Assembly (NCBI RefSeq): GCF_029892065.1
Contig: NZ_CP120373.1
Location: forward strand, 2,859,001-2,923,000
From: Sinorhizobium garamanticum
GTDB lineage: Bacteria > Pseudomonadota > Alphaproteobacteria > Rhizobiales > Rhizobiaceae
DNA length: 64,000 bases
Direction: 5' to 3'
A model generated the notes under the pieces. It saw nothing but the letters and a program-made list of their open reading frames with translations, was not told where the DNA came from and did not search any database. Both the position numbers and the translations under genes were made by a program. Below are positions 7,835 through 15,292 of the stretch, piece by piece. Positions within the stretch are counted from its first letter, which is position 1; every line of letters begins with the position of its first letter.

Positions 7835-9865
7835 ATGACTGGGGCGCCTGAGATAAATGCAACCAGTGGTATGAGTATGCAAGCGGCCCAAGGAAACTTT
7901 CGCCCGGACATCGAAGGACTGCGCGCCCTAGCGGTTTCCGGTGTCGTTGCCTTTCATTTCGGCATGACCGGTCTGCCCGGCGGCTTCGTCGGCGTCGATA
8001 TCTTCTTCGTCATATCCGGGTACCTCATCACCAGGCATCTGCAGCAGGAGATTGCCAGGAGCGGCACGGTCAATCTCTGGCGCTTTTACGGCCGGCGTGC
8101 CCGCCGCCTGCTTCCGGCGTCCTTGTTCGTCATCCTGGCGACGCTGCTTTTCGGCTACTTCATTCTAGCGCCGTCCGAGCAGCAGTTTTATTCGAAAGGC
8201 TCGCTGTTTGCCTCGTCCTACATGATCAATCTGTGGCTCATCCGCTGGGCCGTCGATTATTTTGCGTCGGACGCGTCGAACAACCCGTTCATCCATTACT
8301 GGTCCCTCTCGGTCGAGGAGCAGTTCTATCTCGTCTGGCCCGCGCTCCTCTTGGTCCTTGCGCGGTTTCGTCCGGGCAAGCGCGGGCTGTTCCTGCTGCT
8401 CGCCGCCGTGGCCGCGGTTTCCTTTGCGCTTAGCTGGTGGGTGACTGCGATTTCCCAGCCTTGGGCGTTCTATTTCTCGCCGTTCAGAGCCTGGGAGTTC
8501 GCCGCCGGTGGCCTGGCTTCGATGGCGGTCTCGCAGGAGTGGGCAAGGCGGTTTCGCTTTTCGCCCGTGCTCGGCTGGCTTGGGCTCGCCTTGATCGCGG
8601 CGGCCTATCTGACCATCACGGAGGATATTCCCTTTCCGGGCTCCATTGCCCTGGTGCCGGTGTTGGGCACGGTGATGGTGCTGCTCAGCGGTGCGCATGA
8701 AAGCCGCGCCGGCCCGAGTTCGGTCCTCGCCCTTCAGCCGTTCCAGGAGATCGGAAAGCTCTCCTATTCCCTCTATCTCTGGCACTGGCCGGTCATCGTC
8801 TATGCGGGAATCCTCGAGCCGGACCTGAGCATCGCCCATCGGCTCCTGTGCCTGGCGCTCACGCTCGTCCTCTCGCTTTTCAGCTACCATTTCATCGAAA
8901 ATCCGGTGCGCCACAGCGGCTGGCTGGCGGCAAAGACCAGCAGGTCGTTAGGGCTCGCCGCGCTTCTTACCGCGACCGGGGCGACGGTTGCCTACGGAAG
9001 TGCTGCCCTGGCAAGCCTCAACCTAGATTCCGAGCAACGGCAGGTTCTCAAAAGCGCCGAGCGGAAATCGGCGGCGCGGGAATTCGATTCAACCTGCGTG
9101 CTCGAAAGGGACGAGATTGCGCCAAGAGCCTGCGAATTCGGCGCCAAGAACCCGAAAAAGACGATGGTTCTCTTCGGCGATTCCCATGCCGACCATTGGT
9201 CGACGCCACTCAAGCGAATTGCCGAGAACAACGGTTGGCGGCTCGTCACCTATCTGAAGTCGTCATGTCCGGCGGCAAGTGTCACGACCTGGAACTCGGT
9301 GTTGGCGCGGAGCTATAGCGAGTGCGACCAGTGGAGGAAGCTGGTGTTCGGTGAGATTGCCGCGCTCAAGCCCGATGTCGTGATACTTTCGCAATATTCG
9401 TCGAGCTATGTGCGAAACGACATCAATTACATATCCAGCTACCAGATCGATGTCAGCGAGTGGGCCAAGGGCATCAAGCGCACGGTCGAGACATTGAAAG
9501 ACACCGGCAGCGATGTCGTCTTGCTCCGGGACGGCCCACTACACAAATCCTACCTGGACAAATGTGTTGCGCGCGCTCTGTGGCAGGACGAGAGCCCCAG
9601 CGTTTGCGACACACCGCGCAACGAGGCGGTGGAGGAGACGATCCCGGCGGCGGAACGTAAGGTCGTTTCGGAAGTGGGTCATGCGTCCTATGTCGATGTC
9701 GTCGATCTTTTCTGCAACAAAACCACTTGCCCCGCGGTAATCGACGGCAAACTGACCTTCCGCGATCGTCATCACATTGCCACGCCCTATGCGGAAACAC
9801 TTGCGGCCCCCCTGCAACGCGCGATCTTCGGCGAGACGATCGTCGGCGCGGTCCGGAACAAATAG
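7835..9865 (+). CDS. OafA-type acyltransferase with fused SGNH domain
   Basis: A 676-residue inner-membrane protein. Residues about 20-390 form an acyltransferase-3 domain with around ten membrane spans; its signatures are 'FRPDIEGLRALAV', 'GVDIFFVISGYLI' and 'HYWSLSVEEQFYL'. A further span precedes a periplasmic SGNH hydrolase-like domain: block I 'VLFGDSHADH' (nucleophile S450) and the acid/His block 'FRDRHHIA' (D644, H647). Such two-domain proteins O-acetylate surface polysaccharides or LPS, with acetyl passed across the membrane to the SGNH domain. The 7835 ATG has no obvious Shine-Dalgarno; ATGs at 7871 and 7877 are alternatives that keep all motifs. Glycan target unknown. Confidence 0.9.
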   Translation: MTGAPEINATSGMSMQAAQGNFRPDIEGLRALAVSGVVAFHFGMTGLPGGFVGVDIFFVISGYLITRHLQQEIARSGTVNLWRFYGRRARRLLPASLFVILATLLFGYFILAPSEQQFYSKGSLFASSYMINLWLIRWAVDYFASDASNNPFIHYWSLSVEEQFYLVWPALLLVLARFRPGKRGLFLLLAAVAAVSFALSWWVTAISQPWAFYFSPFRAWEFAAGGLASMAVSQEWARRFRFSPVLGWLGLALIAAAYLTITEDIPFPGSIALVPVLGTVMVLLSGAHESRAGPSSVLALQPFQEIGKLSYSLYLWHWPVIVYAGILEPDLSIAHRLLCLALTLVLSLFSYHFIENPVRHSGWLAAKTSRSLGLAALLTATGATVAYGSAALASLNLDSEQRQVLKSAERKSAAREFDSTCVLERDEIAPRACEFGAKNPKKTMVLFGDSHADHWSTPLKRIAENNGWRLVTYLKSSCPAASVTTWNSVLARSYSECDQWRKLVFGEIAALKPDVVILSQYSSSYVRNDINYISSYQIDVSEWAKGIKRTVETLKDTGSDVVLLRDGPLHKSYLDKCVARALWQDESPSVCDTPRNEAVEETIPAAERKVVSEVGHASYVDVVDLFCNKTTCPAVIDGKLTFRDRHHIATPYAETLAAPLQRAIFGETIVGAVRNK

Positions 9866-9890
9866 GCTGCGGCGGTGCAGTGAGGCGAGT

Positions 9891-9915
9891 GTGGCAGCCG
9901 CATGGCCGGCTGCAC
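9891..9915. terminator. Hairpin between convergent genes
   Basis: GCAGCCG / CGGCTGC stem (with a one-base bulge the stem extends by GTG/CAC) in the 70-base gap between the acyltransferase and the ABC operon that converges on it. No T-tract follows, so a bidirectional terminator role is tentative. Confidence 0.4.
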
Positions 9916-9935
9916 GCTGCTGTCTTCCGAGTGGT

Positions 9936-10634
9936 CTAAAATCCCGGTTTGGCGCCTTCTTCCTCGCTGATCCGGCCATCCACGAGATGGATGCGCCGAT
10001 GCATGCGGGCGGCCATGTCGAGGTCGTGCGTGACGGCGACGACCGTCTTGCCGCGCTCGTTGACGAGCGCTTCCAGGATTGCAAACACCTGCTCAGAACT
10101 CTTGCTGTCGAGGCTGCCGGTCGGTTCATCGGCGAGGATGAGCGGCGGATCGTTGGCGAGCGCTCTGGCCACCGCTACCCGCTGGCGCTGGCCGCCGGAA
10201 AGCTGGTCGGGTCGCTTGTGGAGGTGATCTTCCAAGCCGAGTGAGGAGAGCAGTGCCGTCGCCTGTTCGCGCATCTCGGCGCGGGTGAGGCGGGCGAGCT
10301 TGCGCATCGGGATCTCGACGTTTTGGCGCGCCGTGAACTCGGGCAGCAGGAAATGGAACTGGAAAACGAAGCCGATATTGGTGAGGCGCGTCACGGCGCG
10401 CTCCTTTTCGCTCATCGGTTCGGCATCGCGGCCGCGAACCTTTATCGTTCCCGCTGTCGGTCGATCGAGCAGGCCCAGGAGATAGAGGAGCGACGACTTT
10501 CCCGATCCGGAGGGGCCGGTGACGGCGACGAATTCCCGCTCGCCGATACTGAGTGTGACATCTCTCACCAGTGTGACGGGCACCGTCTCGTGGAGAATGC
10601 GCGTAAGGCCCGTCGTCTCGATCAGGCTCGTCAT
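9936..10634 (-). CDS. ABC transporter ATP-binding protein (MacB/LolD-like)
   Basis: A 232-residue ATPase with Walker A 'GPSGSGKSSLL', signature 'LSGGQRQRVAVARAL', Walker B 'LILADEPTGSLD' and switch His in 'VAVTHD'. 'EPTGSLDSKSSEQV' is characteristic of the MacB/LolD/FtsE branch, which drives mechanotransmission rather than classical transport. Its start overlaps the stop of the permease gene by 4 nt (ATGA), so the two are translationally coupled. With the permease and the adaptor encoded upstream it forms a three-gene exporter operon (adaptor, FtsX-like permease, ATPase), apparently under the divergent TetR regulator. Confidence 0.93.
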   Translation of the reverse strand: MTSLIETTGLTRILHETVPVTLVRDVTLSIGEREFVAVTGPSGSGKSSLLYLLGLLDRPTAGTIKVRGRDAEPMSEKERAVTRLTNIGFVFQFHFLLPEFTARQNVEIPMRKLARLTRAEMREQATALLSSLGLEDHLHKRPDQLSGGQRQRVAVARALANDPPLILADEPTGSLDSKSSEQVFAILEALVNERGKTVVAVTHDLDMAARMHRRIHLVDGRISEEEGAKPGF

Positions 10635-11872
10635 GTCGCGCCCCTAATGATGTCGACCGGATTGAGATGGGCCGCGCGCCGGGCGGGCAAGTAGCCGGCG
10701 ATCGCCGCGGAGCCGAGCGCGGAGGCCGTTGCGATCAGGTAGTGGAGCATGCTCCAGGCGATCGGCAGCCGCGTCATTTCCTGGCCGGTCGCGGCAATTT
10801 CGAAGTGCACGAGCGAAAGCGCACGGGTGATGGAAAATCCGAGCGCCCAGCCGAGGAGCGAACCCGCGCCGCCGATTGCCACCCCTTCGAGCACGAAGAG
10901 GCGGCGCATGTCGGTTTCCGAGAAGCCGAGCGATTTCATGATCGCGATATCGCGCGCCTTCTCGTGGGTGATGGTCGAGATGATGTTGAAGATGCCGAAC
11001 CCGGCGACAAGCATGATGGCGGCCACGACCGTATACATGATGATGTTGCGCACCACGAGCGCCTCCAGAATGGATTCGTTCGCTTCCTGCCAGGCAACCG
11101 CCTTGTAGCCGAGTTCCGCCTCGACGCGCCGTGCAATCGCGGGGGCGGCATTCGGATCGCTAAGCTTGATGCTGATCCGGTTGATCGCGTTCGGCCGGTT
11201 GGAAAGGATCTGTGCATTCTTCTGCAGCACATAGGCCTCGCCTTCGTCACGCGCGGTGGTTCCGGTGTGAAACAGCCCGACGATCTTGAAGTTGCGGCTA
11301 AGCCCCTCGGACGATACCGCGGTGATCGTATCGCCAAGCCCGGCGCCCAGTCTCGAAGCCATCGTGTCGCCGATCACGACATTGTTGCCGCCGGCGGTGA
11401 GCGCGGCGAAGCTTCCCTCGCGAAAATCCTCGACGATCGGCGAGACGCTCGCTTCCCTCTCCGGATCGATGCCGATCACCACAGCGCCGACCTCACGGCC
11501 GGAATAGCGGATGACGCCCTCGGCGTTGAGCCTTGCGGCGAACCGTCCCGGGATCCATTCCTCGAGCCACGATTGCGCTGCCGTCGGATTGATGATTCCG
11601 CGGCGGTCGTCGCGCGGCCGCAAGCCCGATATGGCGGCGACCTCGAAGACATCCTCCGCCGGCTGCCGTCGCGCCGAACGCTGCTCGTCGCTCACCTCGA
11701 CATGCGGCATGGTATCGACGAGCTGGCGGACGAAATCGTCCTGGCCGCCCTGCATCAGCGCCGCCATCGCAACGGAGAAGCCGACGCCGACGGCCACGCC
11801 GACTATCGCGACGATGGTCTGGCGGCCGCGACCGGCGATGTGCGTCCAGGCGATATCGAGGATAAGGTGCAT
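10631..11872 (-). CDS. ABC transporter permease (FtsX/MacB-like)
   Basis: A 413-residue permease with the MacB/LolC-E layout: one N-terminal span ('QTIVAIVGVAVGVGFSVAMA'), a large periplasmic domain of about 230 residues, then three C-terminal spans ('VVAAIMLVAGFGIFNII', 'GGAGSLLGWALGFSI', 'YLIATASALGSAAIAGYL') and the FtsX motif 'ARDIAIMKSLGFSETDMRR'. It should work as a homodimer with the ATPase to push substrate out of the membrane or through an outer partner. The start was set at 11872, with TGAGGCG upstream; the longer frame to 11902 would overlap the adaptor gene. Confidence 0.9.
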   Translation of the reverse strand: MHLILDIAWTHIAGRGRQTIVAIVGVAVGVGFSVAMAALMQGGQDDFVRQLVDTMPHVEVSDEQRSARRQPAEDVFEVAAISGLRPRDDRRGIINPTAAQSWLEEWIPGRFAARLNAEGVIRYSGREVGAVVIGIDPEREASVSPIVEDFREGSFAALTAGGNNVVIGDTMASRLGAGLGDTITAVSSEGLSRNFKIVGLFHTGTTARDEGEAYVLQKNAQILSNRPNAINRISIKLSDPNAAPAIARRVEAELGYKAVAWQEANESILEALVVRNIIMYTVVAAIMLVAGFGIFNIISTITHEKARDIAIMKSLGFSETDMRRLFVLEGVAIGGAGSLLGWALGFSITRALSLVHFEIAATGQEMTRLPIAWSMLHYLIATASALGSAAIAGYLPARRAAHLNPVDIIRGAT

Positions 11873-11879
11873 GATCGCC

Positions 11880-12890
11880 TCAGTTCCTGCCGCCTCCCGC
11901 AATGGTCACGCGCGTGCCCTCGGCAAGTTCGGCAGGGAAGGGGGAGATGACCTGCGCCGTTTCCTCAAGCCCCGAGAGAACTTCGACGCCCGCAGTGCCG
12001 CGTATGCCGGTTTCGATCTCGCGCAAGCGCACGTCGCCGCCCTCGACCACGGCGACCCGCTTGCCGCTGATGGCGCCCGAGGGGAGGATCAACGTGTTCG
12101 ACGATTGGCGCACGATCACGTTGACATCGGTGGACATGCCGATCCTGAGCGGCGTGTCGTCGGGCAGGCGGAAACGCACGCGGTAGGTTTTCGTCACCGG
12201 ATCGCCCTTCGGCGTGATGATGTCGACGACCGCCTCCAGTTCGCGCCCGGGAAATGCATCGGACCGCAACAGCGCCCGCTGGCCCACCTCGACGCGCGGG
12301 ATGTCCTCCTCGTTCACTTCGGCCGTTACGATCAGGGGCCTCGGCTCGCCGACCCAGAAGAGCACGGTGCCGAGCTCCGCGACCTCGCCGATCTCGCCGT
12401 CCTGGCGCAGCACCTGGCCGGCGCTCGGCGCGCGCAGCACGTAGCTCGCGAGCCGTGCCTGCTGGGCGGCTATCAGCGCCTCCAATTGCGCCACTTCGGT
12501 GCGGGCCCTGTCAACCTCCTGCTCGCTGATCGTGTTGCGCGCCGAAAGAGCGAGCTTGCGGCGATACTCCTCCTGCGCCAGTGACAGCCGCGCCTGGAGT
12601 TCGCCGCGCGTGGCGCGCGCCTCCGTGTCGTCGAGGCGTGCGAGCACATGGTCCTTTTCCACGCGCTCGCCTTCGCAATTGCATTGCTCGACGATCCGCT
12701 CGCGCACAGTGGGCGTGACCTTGGCCCAGATGCGCGGTTCCACGACGCCGCTTGCATAGACGATTTCGGCCGCATCGCCACGCTTCGGCGTGACCACGGT
12801 CACGGGCGCCGGACGGGAGACGTACCAGTAAGCCGCCGCACTTACCGCCACGGCCATTGCAATGCCAATCGCATAACGCTTCAACCGCAC
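11880..12890 (-). CDS. Periplasmic adaptor of ABC exporter (HlyD/MacA family)
   Basis: A 336-residue membrane-fusion protein: N-terminal anchor 'RYAIGIAMAVAVSAAAYWYV', a first barrel half with 'GVVEPRIWAKVTPTVRERI', a coiled-coil hairpin of about 70 residues ('EARATRGELQARLSLAQEEYRRK' region onward), the second half 'LRAPSAGQVLRQDGEIGE' and a beta-barrel/membrane-proximal domain. It would bridge the FtsX-like permease to an outer-membrane channel encoded elsewhere. The unusual 'EQCNCEGE' places two cysteines near the hairpin base. First gene of the exporter operon and divergent from the TetR gene. Confidence 0.9.
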   Translation of the reverse strand: MRLKRYAIGIAMAVAVSAAAYWYVSRPAPVTVVTPKRGDAAEIVYASGVVEPRIWAKVTPTVRERIVEQCNCEGERVEKDHVLARLDDTEARATRGELQARLSLAQEEYRRKLALSARNTISEQEVDRARTEVAQLEALIAAQQARLASYVLRAPSAGQVLRQDGEIGEVAELGTVLFWVGEPRPLIVTAEVNEEDIPRVEVGQRALLRSDAFPGRELEAVVDIITPKGDPVTKTYRVRFRLPDDTPLRIGMSTDVNVIVRQSSNTLILPSGAISGKRVAVVEGGDVRLREIETGIRGTAGVEVLSGLEETAQVISPFPAELAEGTRVTIAGGGRN

Positions 12891-12995
12891 GAAATCTCTC
12901 CACGAAACCCGAATGCCTTGCCCGATCTAAACGCTCAAAGGGCGCAGAAGACTTTGATCTGGAGCATTCCACCCTGAAAGCAGGCTGCACTCTAG

Positions 12996-13020
12996 TAATA
13001 GACCGACCGTCGGTCTATTA
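12996..13020. promoter_or_regulatory. TetR operator, perfect 25-bp palindrome
   Basis: Arms TAATAGACCGAC and GTCGGTCTATTA around a single central C form a perfect 25-bp inverted repeat, 38 bp upstream of the tetR start and about 105 bp upstream of the exporter operon. This form (A/T-rich ends around GACCGACnGTCGGTC) is typical of sites bound by TetR-family dimers. Position and symmetry imply that the adjacent regulator represses both its own gene and the exporter. Confidence 0.85.
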
Positions 13021-13058
13021 TCAAGCCATACTTCCCTTGCGGGTTTTCCAGGACGACC

Positions 13059-13745
13059 ATGGCTCGAATTATAAAATCGCCGGATGTTCGAACGAATGAG
13101 CTTATCGATTGCGCGCAACGTCTCTTTTTCGAACACGGATACGAGAATACGACGGTCAATGACGTCATCCGGGAGGCAGGCCTGTCCAAGGGCGCCTTCT
13201 ACCACTACTTCGCGTCGAAGGAGGCGCTGCTGGAGGCGCTTGCCGCGCGAATGGCCCGCCAGAGCCTGGATGAGATGCGACCGCTTCTCGATGATCCGTC
13301 GCTCGACGCTGTCGGCCGCCTGAACGCGCTCTTTGCCAACTCGCGGCGCATGAAGGCGGACATGGCCCCGCAATTGAAGAACACGTTCAATGCGCTCTTC
13401 AAACCGGAAAACATCGTGCTTTACCACCGCATCGACGAGGCGTTGACCGCGGTCACCCTGCCGTTCATGACGGAAATCCTGAGGCGGGGCCAAGAGGAGG
13501 GAAGCCTCGATGCGCCCGATCCCGAAGCGATGGCGCTGATGCTGCTCAATCTGAGGCTCGGTATCGCCAAGGTCATGCATCGCGCCCTGCAGCAGGCGGA
13601 AGCCGGCGACGTCGAGAGCGCGGCGGCCATGCTCGATAACTGGATGCAGAGCTATGGTCTGGCCGTGGAGCGGATTCTGAAGCTCCCGGAAGGATCGATC
13701 CAGGTCACCGAACCAGGCTTTGCCCGTGCGTTTCTCGCGGCTTAG
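13059..13745 (+). CDS. TetR/AcrR-family repressor of the exporter operon
   Basis: A 228-residue regulator with a TetR helix-turn-helix in residues 10-60: 'LIDCAQRLFFEHGYENTTV', 'DVIREAGLSKGAFYHYFASKEALLEAL'. The remaining all-helical part is the ligand-binding and dimerisation domain, with no family-specific signature that I can name. It is transcribed away from the adaptor-permease-ATPase operon with a perfect palindrome between them, the usual arrangement for a ligand-relieved repressor of an efflux system. The inducer is unknown; the exporter's substrate is the natural candidate. Confidence 0.92.
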   Translation: MARIIKSPDVRTNELIDCAQRLFFEHGYENTTVNDVIREAGLSKGAFYHYFASKEALLEALAARMARQSLDEMRPLLDDPSLDAVGRLNALFANSRRMKADMAPQLKNTFNALFKPENIVLYHRIDEALTAVTLPFMTEILRRGQEEGSLDAPDPEAMALMLLNLRLGIAKVMHRALQQAEAGDVESAAAMLDNWMQSYGLAVERILKLPEGSIQVTEPGFARAFLAA

Positions 13746-13808
13746 ATCGTGATGAGTTGAGACGCGGGATGCGGGCGGAAAACCGCGCATACTTTTCCTC
13801 ATCCCGCT

Positions 13809-14504
13809 TTAGCTTGCCATATCGCTCAAAACCCTCGGCTCCGGCGAGCCGGTCCATTCGAAGGTTATTGTGCGGCCCTGGCGGATGTTCTGGATGATCG
13901 AGGGGCGGAATACGGCGAGGCATTCGCCCTCGGGGTGGCGGGCGGAGGGATAGATCACGCCATTGCCGCCCTTGGCGAGAATGGTGCCGGCGAGCGCCTG
14001 GCCGGCCGGGTAGGCGATTGCCGGATCGGCATCGAGATAGGTAGCGCCCTTTTCGCCGCGCACGTCATGGAAGCGGCAGAGGAAGCCGGCGATCATTTCG
14101 CGATAGTGGCCGATGTCGTTGAAATTGCCGGCGTCGCGCAGCGCCCGCGTGCGGTGGAAGATGATTTCCGCCTGGCAGGTCTCGCTCGCGAGCGCCCCGA
14201 AGGCGCAATACCAGGCGCCACGCTCCTCGCCATTGAAGCGGTTGCCCGGCGGGCGGGCGTGGCAGAAGGCGGCGTTGATCAGTGACCAGCCATAGCCGAA
14301 GGATTCGTTGAGCAGTTCGGCCGGGCTGACGCCCGAAGGCAGCGCGACGGGGCTCAGCCGCGCCGAGGTCTGCGCCTCCAGCCGGTTGAGGATTTCCAAC
14401 TCGTCGTCGTTGTCACAGAGCGGCGTCACTGCCGGCTCCGCGATATAGGCGGTCGAGATCAGCCGCACGGTGGCGGGATCGGTGAAGTCGATCTCGGGGA
14501 TCAT
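13809..14504 (-). CDS. RES-domain toxin (NAD+-targeting)
   Basis: A 231-residue RES-domain protein. The conserved Arg, Tyr and Glu lie in 'GNRFNGEERGAWYCAF' and 'ASETCQAEIIFHR', and the later Ser block is 'NGVIYPSARHPEGECLAVFRP'. Characterised relatives (MbcT, ParT, Res) deplete NAD+ or modify it and are neutralised by a MbcA/ParS/Xre partner. The ATG at 14504 overlaps the TGA of the antitoxin gene by 4 nt; the upstream extension of the frame lies wholly inside the antitoxin gene and was rejected. This is the downstream gene of a two-gene toxin-antitoxin operon. Confidence 0.9.
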   Translation of the reverse strand: MIPEIDFTDPATVRLISTAYIAEPAVTPLCDNDDELEILNRLEAQTSARLSPVALPSGVSPAELLNESFGYGWSLINAAFCHARPPGNRFNGEERGAWYCAFGALASETCQAEIIFHRTRALRDAGNFNDIGHYREMIAGFLCRFHDVRGEKGATYLDADPAIAYPAGQALAGTILAKGGNGVIYPSARHPEGECLAVFRPSIIQNIRQGRTITFEWTGSPEPRVLSDMAS

Positions 14505-14905
14505 AGGCCACCGCGCAGGCCGTCGACATAGCGTCGGACGCGGAGCATCGCGGGTATTCCGCCCTCGATCATCGTGGCGACCGGCGTCTTGCCGTTGAAG
14601 ACCGGGCCGGTGTTGGCCGATTTCGGCCACTCATAGGTGAGGGGGCCGTTGAAGAAGAGGCGCAGTCCCTTGAAGATGCCGACGATCAGGCTCGCGCGCG
14701 TGCGCTTGTCCTGGTCGAGCTTGCCCCGGAAGTCGCCAGCCTTCATGCGGTTCCAGGTGGCGATCGGCACGTCGAAGAGCTCGGCCGACTCCTTGTTGGT
14801 CAGCTTCCAGAACTCGCAGGCGCGCACCACCGCCTTGACGATGACGGCTTCTTCCTGTTTCGCCGCGCCCCGATCCGGGACTATTGCGGGCTGCGGGCTG
14901 GACAT
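14501..14905 (-). CDS. Xre/MbcA/ParS antitoxin (DUF2384)
   Basis: A 134-residue antitoxin. The N-terminal half has a helix-turn-helix, 'FWKLTNKESAELFDVPIATWNRMK', and the C-terminal DUF2384 part contains 'VFNGKTPVATMIEGG' and ends 'RVRRYVDGLRGGL', the segment that in relatives inserts into the RES toxin's active site. The start at 14905 has GAGGAGA 5 nt upstream; the frame extends to 14968 but through the operator-like palindrome. As first gene of the operon it should autoregulate through that palindrome. Confidence 0.9.
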   Translation of the reverse strand: MSSPQPAIVPDRGAAKQEEAVIVKAVVRACEFWKLTNKESAELFDVPIATWNRMKAGDFRGKLDQDKRTRASLIVGIFKGLRLFFNGPLTYEWPKSANTGPVFNGKTPVATMIEGGIPAMLRVRRYVDGLRGGL

Positions 14906-14930
14906 GATCGTCTCCTCTGATTTGCTGATA

Positions 14931-14946
14931 TATATCATATGATATA
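14931..14946. promoter_or_regulatory. Palindrome upstream of the toxin-antitoxin operon
   Basis: TATATCAT|ATGATATA, a perfect 16-bp A+T-only-flanked palindrome 25 bp upstream of the antitoxin start, in an A+T-rich patch that probably holds the promoter. It fits an autoregulatory site for the Xre-type antitoxin. Confidence 0.65.
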
Positions 14947-15009
14947 AATCTTGCATTTCAAGAGGCAATGGATCGACATCAAGACAGTTGAGGGCTGGCG
15001 GGCGCTCTT

Positions 15010-15050
15010 CTCCACCTCATTCCTGTGCTTGTCACAGGAATGAGGTGGAG
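15010..15050. repeat. Perfect 18-bp-arm palindrome (extended copy of the ATTCCTGTG repeat)
   Basis: CTCCACCTCATTCCTGTG, a 5-nt loop, and its exact reverse complement. The inner 9 bp are the dispersed ATTCCTGTG/CACAGGAAT repeat; here the symmetry extends by a further 9 bp on each side. It could form a strong hairpin in RNA of either strand, without a T-tract. Confidence 0.85.
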
Positions 15051-15060
15051 GGGCAGGCTC

Positions 15061-15137
15061 GCCACCCCAACTGACTTGCCACCCCAACTGACTTGGCGAG
15101 TTGGGTGGGGCAGCGCCAAAACCCAACTGACTTGCGA
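15061..15137. repeat. Short tandem repeat GCCACCCCAACTGACTT
   Basis: Two exact 17-bp copies head to tail (15061-15077, 15078-15094), followed by a partial inverted copy (AGTTGGGTGGGGC) and a third degenerate direct copy starting at about 15121. Part of a 390-base gap (14906-15292) that otherwise holds only repeats and the toxin-antitoxin promoter; the cyclase promoter must lie in the last 100 bases. Confidence 0.75.
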
Positions 15138-15292
15138 GGGTGTACTTTGTCGGCCGCCCGGCCGCCCCACCGTCACCCGGACTGACGGCGCCGCACATGC
15201 ATCGCCGCGCCTGCAAGAACGTAATCCTAAATCTGGTGCCGTTCCGGGTTCAAACCTGATAAGTTTCATCTCTCGGAACGAGGGGTTTTTCG

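Noticed and set aside
10667..11950. 427-codon open frame opposite the exporter permease
   Set aside because: It is the antisense shadow of a permease with clear FtsX motifs; Arg/Gly/His-rich composition, no motif.
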